A stretch of 64,000 nt of DNA, taken from contig CM044317.1 in the NCBI GenBank assembly GCA_024291935.2, forward strand, positions 62,920,730-62,984,729, written 5' to 3'. Below the pieces are notes generated by a model that was given only the letters and a program-made list of their open reading frames with translations, was not told the origin of the DNA and did no database searches. How positions within the stretch are numbered: the first letter of the stretch is position 1; each line of letters starts with the position of its first letter. Positions 48,698-59,074 of this stretch are shown here, piece by piece. The translations under genes were made by a program, and so were the position numbers. This DNA is from Okapia johnstoni. Lineage: Eukaryota > Chordata > Mammalia > Artiodactyla > Giraffidae.

Positions 48698-49477
48698 CTT
48701 TCTTTTTAAAAACTTTTTATTGGAGTATAATTGCTTTACAATGTTGTGTTAGTTTCTACTGTACGATGAAGTAAATCAGCTGTACATGGACCTTATCTCG
48801 TCTTTCATGATGATCCTCCTCGCCACATCCCACCCCTCTAGGTCATCACAGAGCACCAAGCTGAGCTCCTTGTGCTACATAGCAGCTTCCCACTAGCTAT
48901 CTGTTTTACACATGGTAGCATATGTATGTCAATCCTAATCTCCCAATTCATCCCACCTTCCCTTTCCCCCTCTCTGTCCACATGTCTGTTCTCTATGTCC
49001 ATGGCTCTATTCCTGCCCTGAAAATAGATTTATCTGTACCATTTTTCTAGATTCCACATATATGGGTTAATATACAATATTTGTTTTTCTCTTTCTGACT
49101 TACTTTACTCTGCATGACAGACTCTAGGCCCCTCCATTTCTCTGCAAATGACCCAATTTCATCCCTTTTATGACTGAGTAATATTCTGCCATATATACGT
49201 ACTACATCTTCTTTATCCATTAATCTGTCATTGGACATTTAGGTTGTTTCCATGTTCTGGTGATTGTAAATAGTGCTTCAATGAACAGTGGGGTACGTGT
49301 GTCATTTTGAATTATGGTTTCCTCATGGTATATGCCCAGCTGTGGGATTGCTGCGTCATATGGACAGGGAGTAGGAGAAAAAGGAATCCACTTGCCCTGT
49401 TGATGATGATGCCAATTGATAACAGCCACTATGGAGAGCAGTACAGAGATTCCTTAAAAAGCTAAAAATAGAACTAA
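48698..49477 (-). mobile_element. Bovid L1 3' end with 5' inversion
   Basis: The minus-oriented 3' UTR and ORF2 end (48698-49370) reads up to the complement of the ATATGACGCAGCAATCC region. The adjoining upstream ORF2 stretch (agccactatggagagcagta, then gattccttaaaaagc) follows in plus orientation at ~49371-49477. This order fits twin priming. Confidence 0.8.
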
Positions 49478-49685
49478 CTGTCTTCCTTTTACGTATTTTT
49501 ACTTAGTGAACATTATTGTACTAATTTGTTTACATGTGTCTCTTATTACTAGATTCTAATATTTTTGTGGGAAAGCTCTTATCTTTGTGTCTTTATATCC
49601 CCATCATATCACACAAATGTCTGTTGAATGAATGGATAAACTCTTACCCTTGACACCTTGACTCACAATGGGCAAATTTCCATTT

Positions 49686-49971
49686 CAAGTCTTTAACATT
49701 TTTTTTATTTTTTTATTTATTTTAGTTGGGGGCTAATTACTTTACAATATTGTAGTAGTTTTTGCCATACATTGACATGAATCAGCCATGGGTTCACATG
49801 TGCTCCCCCTCCCGAACCCTCCTCCCACCTCCCTCCCCCTCCCATCCCTCTGTGTCATCCCAACGCTCCATCCCTGAGCATCCGTCCCATGCATAAAACA
49901 TGGAATGGTGTTCCGCTTCACATATGACAATATACATGTTTCAATGTTATTGTCCAAGTCTTTAACATTTT
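49686..49971 (-). mobile_element. Bovid L1 3' end with perfect 17-bp target-site duplication
   Basis: A ~250-bp L1 3' UTR fragment at 49703-49954. It is flanked by identical caagtctttaacatttt at 49686-49702 and 49955-49971. The perfect duplication and its closeness to consensus suggest a recent insertion. Confidence 0.93.
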
Positions 49972-49974
49972 AAC

Positions 49975-50735
49975 TCTTTAAAGAAAGATTGAAATCACTC
50001 TGCTCTCTTCTAGGGAAATTAAAGCCAAATCATGTTCTCAAAGATAAACGATTCTATTTCATCTTTCCATTTGAAGTGATTTGCAAACGATTCCACTTCT
50101 TGTTGCTCTATTCATTCACACACTATCCAAGTTTCACAAACTATACCCAGACAGTGTGCTGAAAGTTTTGTTTTCTTCTCCTCTTCTGTGTGCATTTAAT
50201 CATAAACATCTCTCTCAAAATTATATTCAGCATTATAATTTGCATCCCTGCTATACATTTGCATTCATATGTCAACTTTTTTGGAATCCAGGAAGAATTT
50301 TGTTTCAGCTATACTTAGTAATTAAAAATAAATATCTGTTTTTTAGGAGAAAAATCTAAAAATAGATATCTTGCAGTATATTAACAGAAAATACACTCCT
50401 GGGAGATGATACACAAGGTACAAGATGCTGCATGATGTGATAGATTTAATTTTAGCCAAAGTCTTGCTCATTTGAATGTAACAGTTAGTTATAACTTCTA
50501 AAAGTTGAGTTAAAAATAAAGATTATTTTAAAACTAATATTAAAATGCCACCTACCCGAGTGACATGTGGTCTGCTGTATTTGCTTGCAGCAAATTCTAT
50601 TAGTATAATTATATTGTGCTCAAAATATCTATGTATTTTAGGCTAAGTTCATAGTCTTTGTTGCATAAACAGTTAATGACTGTGATATGTATAAATATTT
50701 ATGACTGTAATGAGAATAGCTAATAACAGTGATAT
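49975..50735. other. No gene or recognised repeat
   Basis: AT-rich non-coding sequence. Confidence 0.4.
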
Positions 50736-51023
50736 ACTGATAATGTCTAAGTTTAGATTTTGTCTTTATTGGGTATTCCTGGTTGCTCAGTGGGTAAAGA
50801 ATCTGCTTAAAATGAAGAAGACACAGAAGATGTGGTTTCCATCCCTGGGTTGGGAGAATCCTCTGGAGAAGGAAATGGTATCCCTCTCCAGTATTCTTAC
50901 CTGGGAAATCCCATGGACAGAAGGGCTTGGTGAGCTATAGTCCAGGGGGTCAAAAAGAGTCAGACATGACTGAGTGACTAAGCTTAACACTGATAATGTG
51001 TAAGTTTAGATTTTGTCTTTATT
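50736..51023 (+). mobile_element. Bov-tA SINE flanked by a 35-bp target-site duplication
   Basis: SINE body at 50771-50988 (gggtattcctggttgctcag to gagtgactaagctta). The duplication pairs 50736-50770 with 50989-51023 and differs at one base (C/G). Confidence 0.93.
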
Positions 51024-51027
51024 AATG

Positions 51028-51195
51028 CAATAGCCCTAGCTGTAAATACTATCATTATCTCTGTTTTACAGTAAGAAAGCTGAGGCACACAATAAATATT
51101 TGCTCAGTGTCACACAGTTGATAAATGGTAGAGATGGTACATAAATCTAAATAATCTGACCCCACAACTCCTGCTACCCACTGCAGTGCCATGCA
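51028..51195 (+). mobile_element. MIR fragment
   Basis: Contains atcattatctctgttttaca and gtcacacagttgataaatgg in MIR order. Confidence 0.6.
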
Positions 51196-51271
51196 GTACC
51201 TCATATATATGAGGAAAGCATATATAAGAAAAGTTGCTTTGTGCAGGTTTTACTTATAGCTAAATTTTTCA

Positions 51272-51510
51272 ATAGTATCATAGAAAGTGAAAGTGAAGTT
51301 GCTCAGTCGTGTCCAACTCTTTGTGACCCTGTGGACTGTAGCCCACCAGGCTCCTCCGTCCATGGGATTCTCCAGGCAAGAATACTGGAGTGAGTTGCCA
51401 TTTCCTTCTCTAGGGGATCTTCCCTACCCAGGGATTGAACCCAGGTCTTCCACATTGCAAGCAGATGCTTTAACCTCTGAGCCACCAGGGAAGCCACACA
51501 TAGTATCATA
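51272..51510 (-). mobile_element. Bov-tA SINE with 11-bp target-site duplication
   Basis: Body at 51283-51499 in minus orientation. The sequence atagtatcata flanks it at 51272-51282 and 51500-51510. Confidence 0.93.
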
Positions 51511-51685
51511 ATTCATCATTTAAAATCAGAAATGCTCTAATTGCAGAATTAATCTGGAAAAAAATGAAAAGCAACATTATTACTGATTATTAGAGTCTTA
51601 AGGTCAAATAAAGATTTACAAAATTGTGCTTTGATGAAATCTGTGGTTTCAGATATATCATAGAAAATGGTTTTACCTACTTCCT

Positions 51686-52440
51686 AACGACTGTTTTTTT
51701 TGCATTTCTTTTCCATGGGAATTTTCTTGTTCCCTGTCTCCTGTACAATGTCACTAACCTTTGTCCATAGTTCATCAGGCACTCTGTCTATCAGATCTAG
51801 TCCCTTAAATCTATTTGTCACTTCCACTGTATACTCATAAGGGATTTGATCTAGGTCACACCTGGATGGACTAGTGGTTTTCCCTACTTTCTTCAATTTA
51901 AGTCTGAATTTGGCAATAAGCAGTTCGTGATCTGAGCCACAGTCAGCTCCCAGTCTTGTTTTTGCTGACTGTATAGAGCTTCTCCATCTTTGGTTGCAAA
52001 GAATATAATCAGATTTCGGTGTTGACCATCTGGTGATGTCCACGTGTAGAGTCTTCTCTTGTGTTGTTGGAATAGGGTGTTTGCTATTGAGAGTCCCTTG
52101 GACTTCAAGGAGATCCAATCAATCCATCCTAAAAGAGATCAATCCTGGGTGTTCATTGGAAGGACTGATGTTGGAGCTGAAACTCCAATACTTTGGCCAC
52201 CTCATGCGAAGAGTTGACTCATTGGAAAAGACCCTAATGCTGGGTAGGATTGGGAGTGGGAGGAGAAGGGGACGACGGAGGATGAGATGGTTGGATGGCA
52301 TCACCGACTCAATGGACATGGGTTTAGGTAGACTCCGGGAGTTGGTGATGGACAGGGAGGTCTGGCGTGCTGCAATTCATGGGGTCGCAAAGAGTCGGAC
52401 ACGACTGAGCTACTGAACTGAACTGAACTGAATGACTGTT
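51686..52440 (+). mobile_element. 5'-inverted, internally deleted BovB
   Basis: A minus-oriented upstream part (51696-52085, linker to endonuclease end) is followed by the plus-oriented 3' end (52087-52430). The RT core between them is missing. The flanks aacgactgtt (51686-51695) and aatgactgtt (52431-52440) form a 10-bp duplication with one CpG-to-TpG-type change. The 144-residue minus-strand and 127-residue plus-strand frames are element-derived. Confidence 0.88.
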
Positions 52441-52477
52441 GTGAACTAAAATGTCCCATGTGATTTGCTCTTTTTAG

Positions 52478-52653
52478 AAATAGCTCTGAGGACATCAAAT
52501 ATGTTAAGTCTGCTCTGGTTTATGTAGACATTTTACTCCTGCATTCAATAACACCCGTGGCAATTTGGGAGGACATAATAAAATTTGGTATAAACACGAA
52601 GATTATCTTCAGCACTTGCAGCAGAAATTTTGCACTTACATTGATCCTGTCAG
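52478..52653 (+). other. Exon-like open segment, weak
   Basis: A good acceptor (tgatttgctctttttag, ending 52477) and a good donor (CAG then gtaagag) bracket 176 nt. One frame is open throughout for 58 codons and contains EDIKYVKSALVYVDILLLHS. The opposite strand is also open across much of this segment, so the open frame carries limited weight. No protein family was recognised. Confidence 0.22.
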
Positions 52654-52659
52654 GTAAGA

Positions 52660-53765
52660 GAAACAAAAATAACCACAAAGGATAAACTTCATCAGTTCCT
52701 TTCTGTAACAAGAGCTTTGTTTTTCTTCACATCTCTGTTTTGTGTCCTGATTAACCTTACTTTTCTGGCTCTATTGACGTTTAATTAATATGCATCCTTT
52801 CATAGCAAAACATTTAAAATTTTGATCCTATAAATTAAGAATTCATTATAATTCATAAAGTGAACCAAAAATTACTTTTGGCATAAGTACAGAGAGAGTG
52901 GAAAGCTTAACTAAGAAATCTGACCCATACCCAACCAGCATCTGCAGAGTTTTGTTACCTAATTTGCAGAATCCATGTAGCTTATTCCATTCACAAAGCC
53001 ATAGAGTGACAGAAAACTTTTTCCATTTTCCAGAAAAATACTGTACAGGCAGCAGCATGTTTATAAAACAAAGCAGCTCTTGCCAGTTAATCAAGATTCT
53101 CCAGCTTCCCCTTGTCTGGAGACAAGGGGAAGGGTGCCTGGGCCTCTGCAGCCTTGCCCAAACATCCTTGCCTAGGTCCATCTGGAATTGTAAGTTCCTC
53201 TATGGTTCCAAATAGCAAAGCTCGATATTCCAGAAATGTTTGCTCTAATCCTGATTTGTCTCACGCACCCTATGCTAGAATCTCAGTTCATCTGTATCCA
53301 TTTACTAGTTAATTTGCTCCTGTTCAGTAGATAACTTAGTTTTTCTTGTCTATAACTGGGTGACAAAGTCCAAGATAGGATCTTCCACCCCAGTCCTGTC
53401 CATCTGTTCACCATATCCCATGGCCATGTGACCTGAACTTTTCATCTCCCATAGCTGATGTGGCTACTTCACACTTCCAAGAACTTACATAATGTTAAAA
53501 CTTAGAACATTTACAAGTTGTCAGGGAACATGTACCCACCCACAAATAATAATCTTTTTTCTTGTTTTTTCCCCAAAAAATAAACTATCCTTTTTTTTTT
53601 AACTTTATGATTTATTTCAGTTGAATTGAAAAACCTCTCCAAAATTTTTTTTTCAACACTGAAACTGGGGCTTGGTGAAGGGAAGTACAGTTCAGAAAGG
53701 AAAGTTCTGCTAACAAACTCATATATATATATTTTTGGAGCCATGGAAACTATCATTTTGTTATT
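52660..53765. other. No gene recognised; contains a near-perfect palindrome
   Basis: Overlapping opposite-strand frames (52846-53215) show no family features. The only notable structure is the palindrome at 53105-53132. Confidence 0.4.
53105..53132. repeat. 13-bp perfect inverted repeat with 2-nt spacer
   Basis: The arm cttccccttgtct is followed by gg and its exact complement. It would form a very stable hairpin. Confidence 0.95.
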
Positions 53766-53769
53766 TTAA

Positions 53770-54310
53770 CATGGAGTGAAATGATCTGAGCTATGGTTTA
53801 GGAATATTAATCTGACTACTGTGTTTTGGATGGCTTGAAGAGAACAGAGTCATGAAAGCCAGTTGTAGGATCAATCTGAGTGAGAAAGTAATGAAATCTT
53901 CCCTTAAATAGGGAAGTAGTAGTGGAAATTAATAGGAAGAAGACAGTTGTTGTCTGTAGAATCTGGCAGGATTTAACAACTAAGTTGGGTAGAAGGAAAG
54001 TCAAAGGTAACTGAGGTTTCAGGTTGCCTACTGCCCACTCTTGGTGCTAATGCTGTTATAGAAATATGGAACAACACAAGAATGAATCCATTCTGCAGTT
54101 AGGGAGAGAGTGAAATATCCAAGAAGAGGTATTGAACCAGGCAGTGGAAATACAGAATTTATGTTATAAGATTTGAAAGTCTCTTTACCAATAGCTGTGA
54201 AAATGGATATAATTTCTGTGTGACAGTATATAGTATAGGAAGATGAGTTGCATGGGACTTTAAGATACATTCACTGGGAACAAAGGATTGAGAAAGGCAA
54301 ATATACAAGC
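53770..54310. mobile_element. Old mammalian-wide repeat, unnamed
   Basis: Contains agtgaaatgatctgagctat and aatctgactactgtgttttg, similar to the repeat at 21300-21880. Confidence 0.4.
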
Positions 54311-54346
54311 AGAATAGTCATGAAGGTGTGAGGGGACCCATGAAAA

Positions 54347-55012
54347 CATTTGTTCAGTCCCCAAGTCGTGTCCAACTCTTTGTGACGCAATGGATGGCAG
54401 CATGCCAGGCCTTCCTGTCCCTCACTATCTCCTGGAGTCTGCCCAAGTTCATATCCATTGAGTCGGTGATGCTATCCAACCATTTCATCCTCTGCTGCCC
54501 TCTTCTCCTTTTGCCTTCAGTCTTTCCCAGCCATCAGGGTCTTTTCCAGTGAGTCAGCTCTTCGCAGCAGGTGGCCAAAGTATTGGAGCTTCAGCTTCTG
54601 CATCAGTAGTCCTTCCAATGAACATTCAGGTTTGATTTCCTTTAGGATTGACTGGATTGATTTTCTTGCTGTCCAAGGGACTCTCAAGAGTCTTCTTCAG
54701 CACCACAATTCGAAATCATCCATTCTTTGGCGCTCAGCCTTCTTTATGGTCCAACTCTCACATCCGTACATGACTACTGGTCCCATCATGTCATGGCAAT
54801 TAGAAGGGGAAAAAGTAGAAGCAGTGACAGATTTTCTCTTCTTGGGCACCAAAATCACTGTGGATGGTGACTGCAGCCATGAAATTAGAAGATTCTTGCT
54901 TCTTGAAAGGAAAACTATAACAAACCTAGACAGCATATTTACAAAGCAAAGACATCGCTTTGATGACAAAAGTTCGTGTAGTCAAAGCTATGATCTTTCC
55001 AATAGTCACGTA
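54347..55012 (-). mobile_element. 5'-inverted BovB, minus orientation
   Basis: The 3' part lies in minus orientation at 54347-54780, up to the complement of the ccagtagtcatg area. The adjoining upstream stretch lies in plus orientation at 54781-55012 and ends ccaatagtcacg. The two ends overlap by ~12 bp of element sequence, as expected for a twin-priming breakpoint. No clear target duplication was seen. Confidence 0.8.
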
Positions 55013-55059
55013 AGCATCCTTGAGGATACACATTCACAAAAGAACCAGTGAGGAGAGCT

Positions 55060-55870
55060 TCTTGCAGGTTTATCTACCTGGGGTTCTTTGAGTCTCTTAG
55101 ATATGCATATTAATGTTTTTAATCAAATGTGTTATATTTTCAGTTACTGTTTTTCAAATACTTCTTCTGCTGTCTTCTCTTTATCCTCTTCTTGTGGAAC
55201 TCCCACTACTAGGAATTGGTACATTTGACCACTGGTCTCTTCAGTTTGGTTAGTTTTTACTGATCTGTCTTCAACTTCACTGTTTCTTTCTTGTGCCATC
55301 TTGAATCTGCTGTTGAGGCCTTCTAGTGAATTATTTTATTTTATTTTTCAAATAAGGAATATATGCTTTCGTACTTTTTTTCTCAATTTCTGTCACGCTG
55401 CTGAGAATCTCTATTTGTCTATTCATTGCTGTCATACTTTCCTTTAACTCCAGATCATAGTTTACTTCAGTGCTTTGAAGTAAATAGCTGCTTTTTAAAA
55501 GAAGTGTTTTATATTTTTTGGCTGTAAAATTCAACATTTGAGGACAATCAGACAATGTTTTTATTGACTGCTCTATTTCCTGAATATAGGTCACACATTC
55601 TTATCTCTTTGCACATATGTCATAATCATTATCTTGAAGACTGGATGTATTAGAAGTCCAATGCCCTATCTATTGCACCACAGAGCCTGACATACTAGAT
55701 ATATTAGGCAATATATCTCAGTCAGTCTGGATTCTGATTTTTGTTTTTACTTCTGAAGGTTATTTTTGCTGCTGATTTTGTTTGCTTGTTTAGGAATTTG
55801 CCTGGGTTAAATTTGTGAAAACTTTTTCCTCTCCCATTTGCTTGTGCTGATGTCTCTGCTCAGTTTTAAA
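55060..55870 (-). mobile_element. Old L1-related element (L1M/HAL1-like), interrupted
   Basis: Contains cttcttgtggaactcccact, the ggccttctagtgaattattt block and ttcctttaactccagatcat in the order of an old L1-type element read in complement. It is interrupted at 55651-55687 by a tRNA-like segment and then resumes. The 87-residue minus-strand frame (55331-55594) lies within it. Confidence 0.45.
55651..55687 (-). pseudogene. tRNA-Arg(UCU)-like 5' half
   Basis: On the minus strand 37 nt read as the acceptor 5' strand (GGCTCTG), a D-arm with GCAATAGATAG, and an anticodon 5' strand with CATTGGACTTCTA. From memory of vertebrate tRNA-Arg(UCU) this agrees at 34 of 37 positions and stops at the anticodon. 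No T-arm or 3' acceptor strand follows, so it cannot form a tRNA. It is inserted in an old L1-like element. Confidence 0.72.
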
Positions 55871-55885
55871 AATATATAAATGTAG

Positions 55886-56025
55886 AGACTTCCCTGGTGG
55901 TCCTGTGGCTATGACTCTATGCTCCTAATGCAGGGGGAATGGGTTCAATCCCTAGTCAGGGAACTAGATCCCACATGCTGCAACAAAGACCTTATGTGGT
56001 CAAATAAATAAGTAAATATTTAAAA
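55886..56025 (+). mobile_element. CHR-type tRNA SINE
   Basis: Head gacttccctggtggtcctgt, B-box area gggttcaatccctagtcagg, and an A-rich end (caaataaataagtaaat). Confidence 0.72.
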
Positions 56026-56029
56026 TATA

Positions 56030-57445
56030 CATATAGATATATGTAGAAATATGTGTATATTTACATAGATAGATATACATGTACATCTATATGTATCTAT
56101 ACATTGTATATCATATCTCTATATATGTGTATGTTGTATTATTTTACACAGAATTTACAGTCTTAGAAAATAATTTTTATTCATTTGCTAAAAGCTACTC
56201 AAATTGGCTAATACTATTGAGAATATAGTTTGTTTTTACATTGTGGCTAGTAGAACATTTGTTGTGATTGAGCATAAATTTGGGGTTTTGTCTACTTTTC
56301 TTTTTACTTCCATATAGTCAACACCATTAATAAATTTCCTAAAACAAAGATGTGAATGTTTTCTCCTTGCTGAACTCTCAGTCTCATGAATCCAGTCTTA
56401 GAACCCTGATTTTAACAGAATAGTCATCTGATTTTTAGTTTGACGATTCCATACTCAGATCTGCCAGCAGCAAGAGAGTAACCCTTCCTAGAACCATGAG
56501 AGAAAACAGTCTGTTTTGAGTATGGTAGAAGATAAAAATAAATCTGATAAATCATGTTACATTTTAAAATGTGTATTTTTTATTTAAGAAAAGTGTTAAT
56601 AAGTTGGCAAACTTATTAACATTTGAATTTCTAGGAACCATTTTTATAGCTGATTATAATATGGTTAAATATATTCTTATTGGCTAAATATATCACAACC
56701 ACATTCTACTGTAATTTTACTATAGCAATGTTTGTTATTTGTTAATAACTTCATTATTTTTACCTCCTTACGAAATAGCTGCATGTATACTGAAATTTTT
56801 AATAATATGCCACAAAAAAATAAAAAGAATAAGAGTTATTGAACATCTTGGATTAATTTTTCATGAATGCAGTGTCCTCAAGTATATTCTTTTATAAACT
56901 CAGGTTTATCAATTTAATTCAAATGATCAGTCTTTGCTGATTCGTCCTCTCTGTCATCAGGTGTCCTCCAATTCTAATCTCAAGACTTTAGGAACTTTTG
57001 AGTTTGTAGTCAGAAAGCTCCCTGATAAGCATGAATGAGACGAAGGTCTTGAATGTTCATCTCAGTTCTGGTAGAACCCAGAGAGTTGTCTCGTACGTTT
57101 TATTACACATGTTTCTACTGACTGCGGTTCTCCTATCCCAGAGAGCTTCTCCTTAGTTTATGAGAACTTTAAGTCCCATCATTAAACCTTTACTAATTGC
57201 ATGTAACCTCTTTGGTTATAATTAGTTTCCACTGGACTGTAACCAAAGCCCATTCCAGTCTCTATCCATCATCTGGGAAAAGTTAGAATCTGCAGACCTT
57301 AATTTTCTGTTTATAAATATGTAAAATAAAAGGGTCAAACTAGATGTCTAGCTGTAATGTTTCATAATTTTATGTGTTTATGTATTTTGGGGATCAGTAT
57401 CCACATACAGTGGTGCCTTGCTTAATGTTACTTCGTGTGAATTGG
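56030..57445. other. No gene recognised; TA-rich
   Basis: Imperfect TA/CA simple sequence at 56028-56135, then AT-rich non-coding DNA. Confidence 0.4.
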
Positions 57446-57450
57446 CTATT

Positions 57451-57463
57451 TTATATATATATG

Positions 57464-57520
<57 letters not shown>
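57451..57520. repeat. (TA)n microsatellite
   Basis: About 70 bp of mostly pure TA, with TG interruptions near the left end. Confidence 0.95.
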
Positions 57521-57523
<3 letters not shown>

Positions 57524-57524
57524 T

Positions 57525-58130
57525 ACACACTGTCTATCTACATGTAGCTTCCTAGGCACAACCAATTTTTTCAGGCTTTAACTTATCCTGTTACTATGTC
57601 CAAGTATCAGTTCATCTAAAATGACCAGTTAGAACCGTTTCTTCTCTCAATCATAAAGATTCCCCAAACATAGGACCTGCTCTCAAAGAATCTGTCAATA
57701 TGTACTGTTGACACGAGTCATTGATCCTCATTTCTAGACTTTGCATGGAGGTTGCTGTGCTAGGAATGGTGGTTCTGAAAAGCAAAAGGACTTTAAAAAT
57801 CTACAGGGTCAGTGCTAGATAGGGTGCAGCTCTGAAACTGGGTAGTAGGAAATAGAGAAACAAAAAACAGGAACTTTGGGGTTCTTTGAGGAGCACACTT
57901 TAAACCACCACAGCCCAGATGTTTGTGCTAAAGAAGTAAGAGGGCCAAGGAGAAAATATTAGTCAGGTCTGGGACTTCATTCATTCCAATAACATGCCTG
58001 GCAGAGAAATCACTATCCGTTTTGCAACATAACCTTAGGCCAAGTCTGGGCAGGCTTTGGGAGGGCAAAAAAGTTGCCTTCCACAAACTGACCTGGCTTG
58101 CCAAGCAATCCACACACATGCCCCACACAT
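57525..58130. other. No gene recognised
   Basis: Non-coding sequence; no repeat that I can name. Confidence 0.35.
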
Positions 58131-58134
58131 GGAA

Positions 58135-58285
58135 CCTTCCTTCTTTCCTCTTTCCTATCCTCTTTTCACTCGTCCTTCATCCTTCCCTCCCTCTATTCTC
58201 TTCTTCCTCCTTTTCCTTCTCCCTGTTCCCCTCCTCCTCCTCCACATTCTCCCTTCCTTTTCTCTCTCTCTCTCTGTCCTTCTCC
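58135..58285 (+). repeat. Polypyrimidine tract (~150 bp)
   Basis: Almost pure C/T on the plus strand with a few purine interruptions and a (TC)n core at ~58260-58275. It generates long spurious Ser/Pro/Phe-rich frames in all three plus frames. Confidence 0.92.
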
Positions 58286-58864
58286 AGAATCATCTGTGGG
58301 ATTGTGGAATGTGTTTGTCAGACAAGTTCATCAGGGAAGGTTAAGAATAAGACAGAGGCATGAGTCTTGTGGTCATCATAAATGCTTGGGCTTCTCGACA
58401 CCTTAATCATTTATTTTATCTAAGCACTAAAATGTTGGTCTTTACTAATTTATAGTTCAAGTACACATATTAGTAAATGTCTTTGTGTGTATGTGTGTAC
58501 ATGGAAGTGTATATATCTGTGGGTTTGTCTTTATATAAACACTGATGGATATTTTTCCAAATGAACTGGTGCTGACCTTTATTTTGTGTTTAAGCAGCAG
58601 GAACTTTATGTTCTACTTTTCCTCTGGAGAGATGGAAAGACTACTAAGGGTGGTGGTGGGGGGGAAGATTTGTGTGTGTGAGTGTGTATTAGGTAATATT
58701 TAATGGAAAATTTGGGGATATTTTCCTTTGTCATGGTCCAAATAAACCTGTTTATGTCATGATTACTGGGAATAAATATCTTTCTTAATGAGGGCCTTCT
58801 TAGTTTCCAGAAAAATCTTGTAAATGTTTATCAGTAAAGTCTATATAGTAGACTTTGTTTCATT

Positions 58865-59070
58865 AATAATAACAGTTACCTTTGAGAATCTGCTCTGTCT
58901 GGCATTGTGTCTAACACTTTACTTTATCCTTATAAACTTGCAAGATGGGCATTAATATCCCCAGAACACTGAGATTTGGGAATGCTAAGCAATTTTCCTG
59001 AGACTATCGAGCTAATAAATTGTATAACTGTTACTTGAACATAGATTAACTATCTCTATCCATAGGACAT
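58865..59070 (+). mobile_element. MIR fragment
   Basis: Contains ctggcattgtgtctaacact and atccttataaacttgcaaga in MIR order. Confidence 0.6.
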
Positions 59071-59074
59071 TTGC

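Noticed and set aside
51684..52416. Opposing 144- and 127-residue frames that could suggest overlapping genes
   Set aside because: They are the two halves of one 5'-inverted BovB.
55651..55687. Functional tRNA-Arg gene
   Set aside because: The T-arm and the 3' acceptor strand are absent.
58022..58406. Overlapping Ser/Pro/Phe-rich frames in all three plus frames
   Set aside because: Created by the polypyrimidine tract; several simultaneous open frames are typical of simple sequence.
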